DNA of 64,000 bases from Tubiluchus corallicola (GCA_030141605.1 JAQGDQ010000093.1:124001-188000), one strand, 5' to 3'. Numbered from the stretch's first letter, positions 58,001 to 63,880 are shown. Notes: a model not told the origin generated them from the letters alone. A program made the numbers and translations.

Positions 58001-58820
58001 CGTCTTTGGCTGTTGCGCACATGTCTCAACCCAGGTAGAGGATGTACTGTCGCTCACCCAGTTTGTTGTCAGTTGTCACATGCTTGCCATGAATGGACCA
58101 AGCTTGAATTGTGACAATTAGTCCATTAGTAAGCAAAAAATTTTTTGACCAGGATTTTATCAAGTTTATGTATAAACTTTCGTATGTTTGTTTTGTTTTA
58201 CACAGTATTTCAACAATGGCTAAAAATTTTCTGAAGCAGCACACCCAGTAATTTTGGCTTAGAGCTGCCACTGATTATTAGTTACCAGTTTTCAATATGA
58301 TGAGGTCAGATGCATCAACAGAATGCTTCAACTAATGTGTGAGGTTCTCTGTCAGGATGATTATGAGGCTAACTAGATGCCACATTGCTGACCATAAAAA
58401 CTTCGATGCAGTGTGCCTTATCGACAGCTACAAAAACTTGCCCCTACTTCTTGTCTACAGTCACTTATCCAGTTACTACTATTGAATCAAAGATAAGGCT
58501 TGATTAACTTTGTAAAATAGTTTGATAGCATGATTTGTTTTAACTATTTTAAAGCAGCTACATAATTAACTAACAAAAATGTGTTTGTTTTTGCTTTAAT
58601 TACTCGCGTTTTTCTCAAAAGAGTTTTTTACTTGTAACTCAGGATTGAACAGACATAGTCGTGGTGATCTGGACAACACGGCTAGCGGTTTCCGTGCTCC
58701 GCAGAAACAAGCCATTCTTCTAGAATCACTCAAGAACAAGTATAAGGGCACCATTGAAGACATTGGAGTCATACCCGGAGACAACCGTGGAGCGGCCGGA
58801 CTTGACTCTTCCATGTTTGC
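31007..58820 (+). CDS. GTF3C1: GTF3C1, TFIIIC B-box-binding subunit, 5' half (21 exons, continues past right edge)
   Basis: This is the largest TFIIIC subunit, which binds the B box of tRNA-type promoters and recruits TFIIIB and RNA polymerase III. Twenty-one exons join in frame to about 958 codons and follow vertebrate GTF3C1 in order. The N-terminus MADFLEMCIDEIALEGLDG matches the family start. The B-block domain spans about residues 170-245 (IERIGRSRSLGE, HLKRFYVERKS). Winged-helix blocks follow (RNSLTIED...MHEEGRQR; SLKRANMVMEAV; MIIEEEEREG), then FYLIYGYEG, DYGEGWCLITDLLLSLPLSVF, LLYKRKYVFS, SMSDVENYW, NTPLG and IPGDNRGAAGLDSS. ATG 31007 has A at -3 and G at +4. Intron 4 must use a GC donor. 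Exons 3, 6 and 8 have their donors tandemly copied. I found no exon between 58821 and the window end, so the remaining half lies to the right. Identity is by recalled family sequence. Confidence 0.95.
31130..31895 (-). mobile_element. 5'-truncated non-LTR retrotransposon (LINE), C-terminal RT region and 3' UTR
   Basis: The minus-strand reading gives ATRMVPQMKELPYEERLKAL then a frame break, and FFSLRVVDHWNNLPENVVYA near 31510-31600. This is the standard C-terminal tail of CR1/L2/Jockey-type reverse transcriptases. The rest is 3' UTR. It lies in GTF3C1 intron 1. Confidence 0.75.
32420..32655. repeat. GA-rich and TA microsatellite
   Basis: AGAGAG-rich purine tract flanking a (TA)n block at 32559-32590; the reading frame through it is spurious. 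Confidence 0.9.
32837..33045 (+). CDS. GTF3C1: GTF3C1 exon 2
   Basis: 209 bp, residues 19-88, with TLWQRLENR, FPLPLD and ETGIIYD, matching the vertebrate LWSRLETR, FPLPLE and ETGIL. Acceptor TTGTAG, donor CACG|GTTTGT. Confidence 0.92.
33141..34636 (-). mobile_element. Family A MITE split by a nested element
   Basis: Termini at 33141 and 34636 are flanked by ATTT on both sides. The body is interrupted at 33330-34191 by a separate TIR element. It lies in GTF3C1 intron 2. Confidence 0.82.
33330..34191. mobile_element. TIR element nested in a family A MITE (TA target site)
   Basis: Left CGGTAGGCGCCGCTAATAGA and right (reverse) CAGCAGGCGCCACTAAATAG are inverted repeats. TA flanks both ends, and the host MITE reads continuously when it is removed. 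Tc1/mariner-like size and target, no transposase. Its 33920-34120 part resembles 23935-24110. Confidence 0.78.
34856..34919. repeat. Perfect 64-bp palindrome
   Basis: Starts CGAGAATATCGAAACATAAG and ends with its exact reverse complement, with a TATATA centre and no spacer. In GTF3C1 intron 2. Confidence 0.95.
34976..35190. repeat. GTT/GCT trinucleotide microsatellite
   Basis: About 215 bp of interrupted (GTT)n, with GCT and GGT variants, ending 80 bp before GTF3C1 exon 3. Open frames on both strands are low-complexity artefacts. Confidence 0.95.
35271..35428 (+). CDS. GTF3C1: GTF3C1 exon 3 (donor duplicated)
   Basis: 158 bp, residues 89-140, with EDVYPIKLI and YGIKGSCASYFDR, matching VYPIHMI and DGIQGSCRYFKER. 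Acceptor TTCTAG, donor AGAT|GTAAGT. The last 6 bp, the donor and about 70 bp of intron recur at 35501 with a 78-bp period. Using the second donor would add an immediate stop. Confidence 0.92.
35423..35578. repeat. 78-bp tandem duplication spanning the exon 3 donor
   Basis: TGAGATGTAAGTAGGTATTT at 35423 and TGAGATGTAAGTATGTATTT at 35501; both continue ACTGGACAGAGAAACAAA. Confidence 0.9.
36185..36400 (+). repeat. SINE family 1 copy
   Basis: Shares AAGACACTTCTG, TTCACCGTCTCATC and AGCCAGGTTTCG with the minus-strand copies near 40.9 and 45.6 kb. Confidence 0.55.
36601..37203 (+). repeat. Family C dispersed repeat
   Basis: Shares CGGACCCAATCTTAAACTGT, TTTGAAATTTGAATTTTTAT and GGGCTCGCCCTCCGTTAATT with the 6.1 kb copy. 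Confidence 0.65.
37440..37765 (+). repeat. Family D dispersed repeat
   Basis: GGCGCAGCCATTTTGATGGT and GTGAGCCAGTGGTGCATGCT. It ends 50 bp before GTF3C1 exon 4. Confidence 0.6.
37815..37940 (+). CDS. GTF3C1: GTF3C1 exon 4, followed by a GC donor
   Basis: 126 bp, residues 141-182, FGEKLVIVARQEV and SYAIIERIG, the first part of the B-block domain. The frame requires the exon to end at GGCAG before GCTAGT, a GC-AG intron. The nearby GT (CTA|GTGGTC) would put a stop codon into exon 5. Confidence 0.88.
38213..38247 (+). repeat. Family A solo terminus
   Basis: GTGTGCTTGCGTATCAAAAT then CGTCCATAAGTCG only. Confidence 0.6.
38490..38897 (+). mobile_element. Family A MITE, truncated
   Basis: Left end TGTATGCTTGC and body to TTTGAAAATACAAGTTTTTA; the right half is replaced by a family D repeat. 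Confidence 0.7.
38895..39195 (+). repeat. Family D right-hand part
   Basis: AGTGACGTCATGTAATGGCG and TAAAATTGCTATAAAGTAAT match 21.7-21.95 kb. It lies directly before exon 5. Confidence 0.55.
39262..39382 (+). CDS. GTF3C1: GTF3C1 exon 5
   Basis: 121 bp, residues 183-223, SRSLGEVS then FYYLKVALRQGIVTKQ, the middle of the B-block winged helix (vertebrate SRWQGEL, HYHRKILNKNGLITMQ). Acceptor TTCTAG, donor GCAG|GTACAT. Confidence 0.92.
40322..40495 (+). CDS. GTF3C1: GTF3C1 exon 6 (3' end in triplicate)
   Basis: 174 bp, residues 224-281, HHRSPAGVVQHGRLFHLKRF then VERKSRSEILLQRL, matching the vertebrate [21 protein letters not shown]. Acceptor TTGCAG, donor AATG|GTCGGT, which is weak. The exon end, donor and a T-rich tract with CACAG are repeated at 54 and 53 bp spacing. 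Confidence 0.9.
40477..40640. repeat. 54-bp triplicate spanning the exon 6 donor
   Basis: AAAAAATGGTCGGTTT at 40488, 40542 and 40595, each followed by a C/T-rich tract; copies 2 and 3 are preceded by TTGTTGCACAG. Confidence 0.93.
40735..40990 (-). repeat. SINE family 1, tRNA-headed
   Basis: The minus strand begins GGATGGCCGAGTGGTCACAG, a tRNA-Leu/Ser-like A box, and GGACCGAAATTGAG, and runs through GAGACACTTCTG to the AGCTAGGTTTCAG end. Confidence 0.6.
41341..41448 (+). CDS. GTF3C1: GTF3C1 exon 7
   Basis: 108 bp, residues 282-317, GLDVNSLKRIYQ and RTIYPNADESE, matching GLCERTFKRLYQ. Acceptor TTTTAG, donor GGAG|GTGAGT. Confidence 0.92.
41481..42036 (+). repeat. Family C dispersed repeat
   Basis: CCGGACCCAATGTTAAACTG and TTTGAAATTTGAATTTTTGT are shared with the other two copies. 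Confidence 0.65.
42479..42590 (+). CDS. GTF3C1: GTF3C1 exon 8 (donor duplicated)
   Basis: 112 bp, residues 318-354, a basic start and then an acidic EVEEEDEDE run, equivalent to the DHDDDEDEE run of vertebrates. Acceptor TTCTAG, donor AGCA|GTAAGT. A 57-bp direct repeat (42578, 42635) copies the exon end and donor. Confidence 0.88.
42578..42855. repeat. 57-bp donor-spanning duplication and adjoining 100-bp duplication
   Basis: ACGAGAAACAGCAGTAAGTT (42578) and ACGGAAAACAGCAGTAACTT (42635) start two 57-bp copies. From 42657 a roughly 100-bp unit (ATTGTTCTTGC to GCGAGTT) also occurs twice. Confidence 0.88.
42803..43355. mobile_element. hAT-like MITE (AGTGGTTC ends)
   Basis: Left AGTGGTTCTTAATCTGGGG and right (reverse) AGTGGTTCATAACC are inverted, like the CAGTGGTTCTCAACC ends of known hAT elements. 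The left end overlaps a roughly 100-bp tandem duplication. Confidence 0.55.
43692..43908 (+). CDS. GTF3C1: GTF3C1 exon 9
   Basis: 217 bp, residues 355-426, with GGVSLVDLAVLCGVKKLDSRAL and then MHEEGRQR, matching the vertebrate winged helix ending EDEGRQR. Acceptor CTATAG, donor GACG|GTAAGA. Confidence 0.93.
44092..45113. mobile_element. hAT-type MITE hosting a family A MITE
   Basis: Same family as 60.2 kb (left TAGAGGTGAGCATCGAATGT; right GAGAATGAC..CTAACCCCTC). It is split by family A at 44131-44779. Flanking 43.99-44.08 and 45.17-45.24 kb carry an outer inverted repeat with CAATAGATGTCGCCACCAT in both arms. Confidence 0.7.
44131..44779 (-). mobile_element. Family A MITE inserted in a hAT-like MITE
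   Basis: Both termini present and flanked by AATT (44127-44130 and 44780-44783). The host element around it matches the uninterrupted copy at 60.2 kb, which confirms the insertion point. Confidence 0.88.
45530..45700 (-). repeat. SINE family 1, partial
   Basis: Minus-strand body and AGCTAGGTTCC end shared with the 40.7 kb copy; the tRNA head is degraded. Confidence 0.45.
46335..46468 (+). CDS. GTF3C1: GTF3C1 exon 10
   Basis: 134 bp, residues 427-471. RYISKKF completes the winged helix; the rest is a Glu/Gln/Ser-rich linker. Acceptor CACCAG, donor TCAG|GTAATA. Confidence 0.88.
46530..46800 (+). repeat. Family H partial copy
   Basis: GGCTCGTGTATAGGTACTGT and CCAGAGCACGTGAGGATAGT match the 57.8 kb element; the right end is missing. 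Confidence 0.55.
46938..47061 (+). CDS. GTF3C1: GTF3C1 exon 11
   Basis: 124 bp, residues 472-512, a low-conservation linker ending PALTYR, which leads into the next conserved block (vertebrate ETYRLLKRR). Acceptor TTTCAG, donor ATAG|GTAAAC. Confidence 0.85.
47110..47778 (-). mobile_element. Family A MITE, complete
   Basis: Termini GCATGCTTGC and GCAAGCACAC, flanked by ATAT on both sides, in GTF3C1 intron 11. Confidence 0.85.
48123..48160 (+). repeat. Family A solo terminus
   Basis: GTATGTTTGCATAGCAAAAT then CATCCGAAAGTCAGC only. Confidence 0.55.
48185..48520 (+). repeat. Family E dispersed repeat
   Basis: Shares TAACAGCTAGCTAGAACCTT and GAAACTGTGAAAAGGCTTAT with 24.7-25.0 kb; a further piece is at 53060-53150. 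Confidence 0.5.
48573..48651 (+). CDS. GTF3C1: GTF3C1 exon 12
   Basis: 79 bp, residues 513-539, SLKRANMVMEAV and LIENIVTLKK, matching LLKRRNLIIEAV and LIESLFTIQK. Acceptor CTCAG, donor AAAG|GTAAGT. Confidence 0.92.
49102..49534. mobile_element. Family B MITE
   Basis: Ends TACACTCATATCTCAGTTTC and (reverse) TACACTCATATCTCGGCCGC, flanked by TGTAAT on both sides; 433 bp. In GTF3C1 intron 12. Confidence 0.75.
49573..49716 (+). CDS. GTF3C1: GTF3C1 exon 13
   Basis: 144 bp, residues 540-587, MIIEEEEREG, DRKSLMRIISKLVADGSIKL and GDEEKM, matching the vertebrate MIMDQEKQEG...KKSIVRLVRNLSEEG block. Acceptor CCCAG, donor AATG|GTGAGT. Confidence 0.93.
49839..50331. repeat. 72-bp minisatellite, 7 copies
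   Basis: Unit starts GTGTGTTCACATACTGAAGG. As 72 is a multiple of three, a 24-residue peptide repeat stays open on both strands, but it lies in GTF3C1 intron 13 and is not taken as coding. Confidence 0.95.
50325..50720 (+). repeat. Family D dispersed repeat
   Basis: AGGCACAGCCATTTTGACGA and GGTGAACCAATCGTGTACAT. Its last bases lead into the exon 14 acceptor. Confidence 0.6.
50723..50827 (+). CDS. GTF3C1: GTF3C1 exon 14
   Basis: 105 bp, residues 588-622, with NDTIVRSAIEQAKLRYS matching NDPLVRSAIEQVRFRIS. Acceptor TTTCAG, donor AATG|GTAAGC. Confidence 0.93.
51061..51177 (+). CDS. GTF3C1: GTF3C1 exon 15
   Basis: 117 bp, residues 623-661, a charged linker rich in Glu, Lys and Leu with no strong counterpart. 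Frame and splice sites fit (acceptor TTTAG, donor TTCT|GTAAGT). Confidence 0.82.
51290..51540. repeat. AATACA/AATACT hexanucleotide microsatellite
   Basis: Interrupted (AATACW)n over about 240 bp in GTF3C1 intron 15. Confidence 0.95.
52034..52084. repeat. (TA)n microsatellite
   Basis: About 25 TA units in GTF3C1 intron 15. Confidence 0.95.
52390..52558 (+). CDS. GTF3C1: GTF3C1 exon 16
   Basis: 169 bp, residues 662-717, YGLLPKMMQAQVLHHLLFY then LIYGYEG, matching [22 protein letters not shown]. Acceptor TCCTAG, donor CCAG|GTACCA. A 34-bp minisatellite starts 45 bp downstream. Confidence 0.92.
52604..53060. repeat. 34-bp minisatellite, about 13 copies
   Basis: Unit TAGTTTTTAACTATTGTTCC then CATTGTTGTTATCT. 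Each copy ends TTATCTTAG, a run of acceptor-like sites on the GTF3C1 sense strand in intron 16. Confidence 0.93.
53181..53267 (+). CDS. GTF3C1: GTF3C1 exon 17
   Basis: 87 bp, residues 718-746, ending FVPPLPLHG, matching RYIPPIPVH. Acceptor TTTCAG, donor GGTG|GTAAGT. Confidence 0.9.
53305..53430 (+). repeat. 5S rRNA-derived SINE or 5S pseudogene
   Basis: AAAGTTAAGCAGCGTGAGGC, CTAGTTAAC and GATTGGTGACCACCAAG follow the 3' two-thirds of animal 5S rRNA (internal control region). The 5' third is degraded, so this is not a working 5S gene. Confidence 0.65.
53781..54034. repeat. 82-90-bp tandem repeat, three copies
   Basis: Units start at 53781, 53863 and 53953 with GTCTTTCACAGTTCAACAC; the middle copy has an 8-bp insertion. 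In GTF3C1 intron 17. Confidence 0.92.
54035..55177 (+). other. Right part of GTF3C1 intron 17
   Basis: No exon, RNA or named repeat recognised. Some TTCTACAA/AAGCTTCTAC-type short direct repeats continue from the tandem array to about 54130. Confidence 0.4.
55178..55266 (+). CDS. GTF3C1: GTF3C1 exon 18
   Basis: 89 bp, residues 747-776, DYGEGWCLITDLLLSLPLSV, matching [20 protein letters not shown]. Acceptor TTTCAG, donor TGTG|GTGAGT. Confidence 0.94.
55411..55858 (+). mobile_element. Family A MITE ending next to GTF3C1 exon 19
   Basis: Left terminus GTGTGCTTGCACAG is intact. The body runs to CAGAAAAGTGGATAAGGAG and is cut off about 14 bp before the exon 19 start. Confidence 0.75.
55873..56064 (+). 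CDS. GTF3C1: GTF3C1 exon 19
   Basis: 192 bp, residues 777-840, VRDLPRSIRAQLLYKRKYVF and ALMGLLTFGPQ, near-identical to the vertebrate LPRPIRQQLLYKRRYIF and CYMGLLQFGP. Acceptor TTTCAG, donor ACAG|GTAAAT. A family A MITE ends within about 15 bp of the acceptor. Confidence 0.95.
56595..56772 (+). CDS. GTF3C1: GTF3C1 exon 20
   Basis: 178 bp, residues 841-899, MIDTTISQVHYYL, then SMSDVENYWTDLCWCCHNTP, matching IVDTTICDPHYNL and [20 protein letters not shown]. Acceptor TTTCAG, donor TTAG|GTATTC. Confidence 0.95.
56820..57095 (+). repeat. Three tandem 5S-derived SINE segments
   Basis: Three spaced blocks (about 56832, 56914, 57020) share GTTGAACA..ACAGAGCC, TTAGTAA.TGGA and GAGTGACTG.CAG, the 5S-like GCCTGGTTAGTA..TGGATGGGTGACC segment. 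They lie just downstream of GTF3C1 exon 20. Confidence 0.55.
57810..58273. mobile_element. hAT-like MITE, family H
   Basis: Ends CAGTGGCGGCTTGTGT and (reverse) CAGTGGCAGCTCTAAG; 464 bp. Flanks ATGACTAG and ATTATTAG agree at 6 of 8 positions. Confidence 0.72.
58643..58820 (+). CDS. GTF3C1: GTF3C1 exon 21 (last in window)
   Basis: 178 bp, residues 900-958, ending IPGDNRGAAGLDSSMF, matching IPGDGLGAAGLDSSF. Acceptor CTCAG, donor TTGC|GTGAGT in phase 2. The next vertebrate exon (HLKRNW...) is not seen before 64000. Confidence 0.94.
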
Positions 58821-59139
58821 GTGAGTAGTAAACATTTGTTTATCTGACACCTTTAAAATGGTTTTAAACTAGCCGTATGTGAATTTTAGCTATTGCTATT
58901 GTTTCACAGTGGATCCACTAATATAAAAACAAGCATAACACTGATGAAGTACCGGAGACTTAAGGCAGTCTGACGTAGGTAGGATCTTCTGAAACTCCTA
59001 GGCACCATGGTAATCTTACAGCCTTGCTCAAGAATATTGTATTGCAAGTTAATGTCAACAAAATGAATGTTTCCTGTTATCACGGTCATATTACTTAAAG
59101 ACACCCACAGGTTTGTATAAAAACATCAGCAGTGCTATT

Positions 59140-59230
59140 ATTTTGAGTCTTAGGTGTGGCTAGACAGTAGAATTGAACCCTTAATCTCTCAAGTGGGTGA
59201 GCCACTCTACCTCTGATTCCCCCATTCTCT
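59140..59230 (-). repeat. tRNA-like SINE head
   Basis: The minus strand reads ATCAGAGGTAGAGTGGCTCA and GGGTTCAATTC, strong A/B boxes. No acceptor stem closes, so it is scored as SINE. Confidence 0.5.
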
Positions 59231-59315
59231 GCCTTTAGAGTGTCAAGTGGTTTTTGAGACAAACCAATTGTAAAACAAAGCAAGAATGCAGGGATTTGAT
59301 TTTCATAAATGAAAT

Positions 59316-59955
59316 GTGTGCTTGCATAGCAAACTTGTCCATAAGTCGGCAATTAAGCTTTTCTAGTTATTCACATATCCTGAATCTCCATTTCATGAGG
59401 ATCATTTTGATACCAAGCTCATCACTCTATATTATTTCTAAGTGAGATAATCCACATTGAAGTTGAGGTGCAGGCTGTGCACTGAAAAACAATCTTGAGA
59501 AAATCGCTGTTAAAGTTAGCCATTGTTTTTTTTTTCGTGTTTCTGTGAGAACCGTACGAAAATGTGGTTGCTATGGACTTTACAAGAGCACATTGTAGTT
59601 ATGTTTAAATCCAGTAGATGGCTCTTTCTGAACAAGATCAGGGTTTGACAACAACAAAAAATCAGAAGCAAAATAATTGTTTCCATGAGCTACTATCAAA
59701 AGTTTAAAAATAGAAATTTTTCTTAATTGTATTAATAGTTTCTAGACAGAAAAGTGAGTACACGATTATAAAATTATATTTTTAGTGTTTTTCAAACATT
59801 TTGTTGAACATTAAAGTCCAATATATTTAGCGTTTGTTTTCATAAAAAACGAAAAAATCAACATTTGACCAAATTTTTGGTGCATTCTACTTTAAAGCAT
59901 CATAACGTAGTTTTGACTATGCCGACTTATGGACGGTTTTGGTTTGCAAGCACAC
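59316..59955 (+). mobile_element. Family A MITE, complete
   Basis: Left GTGTGCTTGCATAGC, right GGTTTGCAAGCACAC, flanked by AAAT on both sides (59312-59315 and 59956-59959). Confidence 0.88.
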
Positions 59956-60236
59956 AAATTATTTTGTATCTTCTAACCTTTAAGCAGCTGAGCAACTTAT
60001 AATAATTTGCAAATGTTAACTTTTACCCATTTCACCCACTTTGACACAAACCCTAAATAATTAATCACTGGTTTTAATTATTATTCCTCATTGCATAGTT
60101 TGTAATTTTTATTTTTCTAATGTTTATTATAGCCCATTATAAAATCCATGCTGCTATGCATATTGCAACTACCTTTATGTGTAATATTGTTTGAGCAGGT
60201 GGTGGACTTTCGGCCAGTAGTGAGATTAGTAGACAG

Positions 60237-60592
60237 TAGGGGTGAGCATCGAACGTTCGAATTCGATTCAAACGAGTTTTTTTAGTTCGAATTCGATTTG
60301 AACCTAAAATTATAGATTCGAATAATTCAGCGCTTCAATCACATGTGTTTTTTATCATTAAACGATTGAAACATTAATTCATTGTAATTTAGCTGTGATT
60401 GCTGTGCACAATTCTAAACAAATTAATAGTGGTTTTACTACAGGACAAAATTGAGTAACATGATCTTTGTAAGACAATTTTTACTGGTGGTTTGAAAACT
60501 TGTTCGAAAATCTTTCAATCTCAATTCGAATTCGAAAGTCACAAATTTGAATTGATTCGAATTCGCTTTCTGGTGGAGAATGCTCACCCCTA
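60237..60592. mobile_element. hAT-type MITE
   Basis: Inverted ends TAGGGGTGAGCAT, 356 bp long, flanked by GTAGACAG and GTGGACAG, an 8-bp target duplication with one mismatch. Repeated TTCGAATTCGA-type segments lie inside. No transposase. Confidence 0.85.
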
Positions 60593-61323
60593 GTGGACAG
60601 CACTGAATTAGAAAATTCAGAAATAATTATTTCAATAAGTACATTATACTTATATGACTTACAGTTAGTAAATAAGCAGCCAAGCTGAGCCAGCAAACAG
60701 TGAATTGGTTGTGTGATCCCCGCGCTAACTGTTCTGTGTTGCTTATTAAATATAACTGATAAGTGTACGTCTAAATAACTAATAACACAAAACCAATACA
60801 ATCAAATTTCCTGTAATAATAGAAATGTCACGTCCAAATAAACATTCATATTAGCACTAAAAAACTATTAACATATTAGTTATTTATAGTCTATTTAAAA
60901 TTATCCCCTAAAGTTTTTCAATTTGTTTTCTTCTTAATCTGCCTTCGCAATTTATCCTTACTTTAAAATAAATCAGTTGAAATGAATACAATCAATTTAA
61001 CGCATCACTCTAAAAAGATTTCCAGCGGCCACTGGTGCGTGCACTGTGCAGCCATCTGTCGCGTAAAAAACAAAGTATGTTTCCTTTGTGTACTGTACCG
61101 TACTCATCGTAAACTGGTTTCCAGTTAAACCATAAAATCATTAGCCAGAGAAATTGTCGAGAATTTGGTATTTTCGCTGAAATTGCGCAGAAATACAAGG
61201 GTACGCCGTATATTATTCTTTTGAGCGTTAATCGGCGGTATGACAGACCGGATTTAGCTTTTCTAGTAAATTTGTATCACTCTGTCACTTGAAATTTTGC
61301 GTACGTACTAGAACGCGAATAAA

Positions 61324-62046
61324 ATGACAGAAGACGCAGCTAGCATTCTGTGCAAGTTGGAAAGTGTAAAGGAGATTCGCGCAAAGACAATACAGTTAGA
61401 GAAACTGAAAGCGAGACTAAAATCAGAAATGGAACTTATAGAAAGGGAGGAGTCCTATTTGAAAGAATACAAGGCTGAGATGGACTTGCTTTTGCAAGAA
61501 AAGATGGCGCACGTGGAGGAGTTGAGACTCATACATGCAGATATTAACCTGATGGAAACTAATATCAAGAGTTCTGAAGAAGATAGAAACCGTTGGTTAG
61601 AGAATGCGAAGTTCTTGTATGATGAGTACCGCCCTCTGAAGGAACAAGTGGACATGATGAGATCAACAATTGGACTGTCAAAGCTGCCAGAATTTTCCAG
61701 CGATGACGGCAAGGTTGTGCCCGAATTCTTTGACAAGCACAGAACGACAGAATCATGGCAGCAGGAAATGCACGAAACACCGGTGATACAACCTCAGATC
61801 GTTGCCGCTTCCGTGGCCATGCCGCAACAAGTGCCGGACGTACGACACAAGAACATACAGGAACGCTCGGCGCCACCTGTTGCACCGTCAGCGCCATCAT
61901 TTCGCCAGCAACCGCCCCCGATGAAAGCCTGTCTCTCCTGTCATCAACAGATTCATCGCAATGCGCCTATCTGTCCGCTATGTAAAGCAAAAAGTCGCTC
62001 TCGTAATCCGAAGAAGCCCAAGCGTAAACCAGACGAACAAAATTAA
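61324..62046 (+). CDS. ZC4H2: ZC4H2, C4H2-type zinc finger protein, intronless
   Basis: 240 residues (vertebrate form about 224). Residues 1-120 form a coiled coil with [15 protein letters not shown], and [20 protein letters not shown] is almost invariant with human. A variable Pro/Gln-rich linker follows (about 130-198). The C-terminal C4H2 finger, [20 protein letters not shown], with its basic tail [11 protein letters not shown], is essentially identical to vertebrates and includes the nuclear localisation signal. In vertebrates ZC4H2 is a nuclear and postsynaptic protein that stabilises RNF220 and Smads and supports neuron development. ATG 61324 has AAA before it. The vertebrate gene has several introns; this copy has none. 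It lies downstream of the last visible GTF3C1 exon on the same strand. A family A MITE begins about 100 bp after the stop. Confidence 0.96.
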   Translation: MTEDAASILCKLESVKEIRAKTIQLEKLKARLKSEMELIEREESYLKEYKAEMDLLLQEKMAHVEELRLIHADINLMETNIKSSEEDRNRWLENAKFLYDEYRPLKEQVDMMRSTIGLSKLPEFSSDDGKVVPEFFDKHRTTESWQQEMHETPVIQPQIVAASVAMPQQVPDVRHKNIQERSAPPVAPSAPSFRQQPPPMKACLSCHQQIHRNAPICPLCKAKSRSRNPKKPKRKPDEQN

Positions 62047-62148
62047 TAATCCTGTTAAATTTATGAACTTGTAATCATTATAATTTTAATGTGTGTTTAC
62101 AGATTACATTAAGTGTTTGTCGTAGCTAATACGCTAACAGTAACGCAT

Positions 62149-62771
62149 GTGTACTTGCAAAAAAAACGTTCGTAAGTCGGCATAGTTAAAACTACGTTAT
62201 GATGTTTCAAAGTAGAATACTCCAAAAATTTGGTCAAATGTTAACTTTTTGTTTTCTATAAAAACAAACACTAAATATATTGGACTTTGTGTTCAAGAAA
62301 ATGTTTAAAAAATACTAAAAATCTAATTTTATAACCCTGTACTCACTTTTCTGTCTAGAAACTATTACTACAATTAAGAAAAGCTTGTATTTTCAAATTT
62401 TGATAGTAGCTCATGGAAACAATGATTTTTCTTCGGCTTTTTCTGTTTGCCAAGCCCACACCTTACTGGATTTAAGCATAGCAACAATGTGTTCTTGCGA
62501 AGTCCGTAGCAATCAACATTTGTGCGGTTGCTAAGTGTTTTGTAAAGACGTGACAAAAACATTGGCTAACTGTAACAGCGATTTTCTCAAGATCATGTTT
62601 TTCAGTGTGTACCCTGCACCTCAACTTCAACGTGGATTATCTCAGCATTGAAATAACATAGAGTGATGAGCTTGATATTAAAATGGTCCTTGTGAAATGG
62701 AGATTCGGGATATGTGAATAACTAGAAAAGCTTAATTGCCGACTTATGGGCGATTATCTATACAAGCACAC
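62149..62771 (-). mobile_element. Family A MITE downstream of ZC4H2
   Basis: Both termini present (GTGTACTTGC and ACAAGCACAC); the flanks CAT/ATAT are not a clean duplication. Confidence 0.78.
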
Positions 62772-63189
62772 ATATTTTCTTCGTAAAAAATTAGAATACA
62801 CTGTAGCTCATGAAATGTTTTTGTTATTTAACTAGTACTAGAGTAAAATTGCTTACTGTATTTAATTAATAAGTTCTTAATAAATTCATGGTTGTCTGCT
62901 GCCCTGATGAAAAGAATGCAAGGTTCCAAAACAGGTGTTAATATGTAAGCATATGTAAATGAATTTAATATTGAGCTTTGAAAAACTTTGCTTTCCTGCA
63001 TCAGCTGAAACTTAAATCTTCTAAATCATTTATAATATTCATTTTAATCGTTGATTGTTTACCATTAACTATACGTCAACTACAGTCATTACAACCTTTT
63101 AAAAACACACCTTTTAGGCAAGATTATGGAATATAGTTTTATTTATTGAGCATTTTATTTCTCAGGCCAATAGACGCATTTGAATGATA

Positions 63190-63880
63190 AAACGTTGCAT
63201 TTCGTCACCTAGTGCAAAAATTATTGTACATCTTTATAAAGCGATCGGTAGGCCAATACTTGAATATGCGTGCGTTGTCTGGTCACCAAATTACCCTTGA
63301 AAATGCTTTAGAAAAATGGAGGTGTATTAGTCTGGCCTCTGATATTCAACCTGATTCTTTATCTTCTCTTGAACAACACTGTGATACTATAGATCTTATT
63401 AATTGTTACAAAGTCATTAGTGGTAGTTCTATTTTGCGTAGTGACAAAGTTTTTTCTAGTGCACTGCATGATTTGCATGGACACAATTCTAAATCATTTG
63501 TACAATGCTCTCGACTAATATCAGAGCTCATTTCTTCTCGTGTTGTGGGCCCTTGGAATTCGCTTAATAGTAAAACAGTTGACGCATCAAATCTGCCGCA
63601 ATTTTGCAAATTGTCGAGGAGAGACCGTCAATAACCGTGTGATGGTTAGGTCTCTTAGACTTCACAAGTAAGCATTTGTACAATATTTAATTTTATGATG
63701 ACTTTTAAATCTTATAAGCTTAACACTATTTACAATTAATATAATTTTGTGATTTTAAGAATGATTAATTTATAATTATTTTGTATGTAATTGTGAATTG
63801 TAACTTTTTAGCTATACCACACATCAAGATCTCCGAATTGATGCGCTCTACAAATAATAAATTATTATTATTATTTTATA
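63190..63880 (+). mobile_element. 5'-truncated LINE with ATT-rich tail
   Basis: The plus reading gives LYKAIGRPILEYACVVWSPN, a frame break, then SSLEQHCDTIDLINCYKVI and RVVGPWNSLNSKTVDA, the RT C-terminal tail of CR1/Jockey-type LINEs. It ends near an AATAATAAATTATTATTATT tail at 63855-63875. The 140-codon open frame inside it is a relic, not a host gene. Confidence 0.75.

Larger units (their letters stand above)
58821..61323 (+). other. Presumed GTF3C1 intron 21 upstream of ZC4H2
   Basis: Contains a tRNA-like SINE head (59.1-59.2 kb), a complete family A MITE and a hAT MITE. The AT-rich 60.6-61.2 kb has no recognised feature and should contain the ZC4H2 promoter; no TATA box stands out. Confidence 0.5.

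Noticed and set aside
59140-59230. Functional tRNA gene (also 880-960 and 40930-40990, minus strand)
   Set aside because: A and B boxes are present but the acceptor stems do not pair; they are best read as SINE heads.
61565-61900. 111-codon minus-strand open frame
   Set aside because: Antisense shadow of ZC4H2.
63212-63634. 140-codon plus-strand protein as a host gene
   Set aside because: It is the C-terminal tail of a LINE reverse transcriptase with frame breaks upstream.
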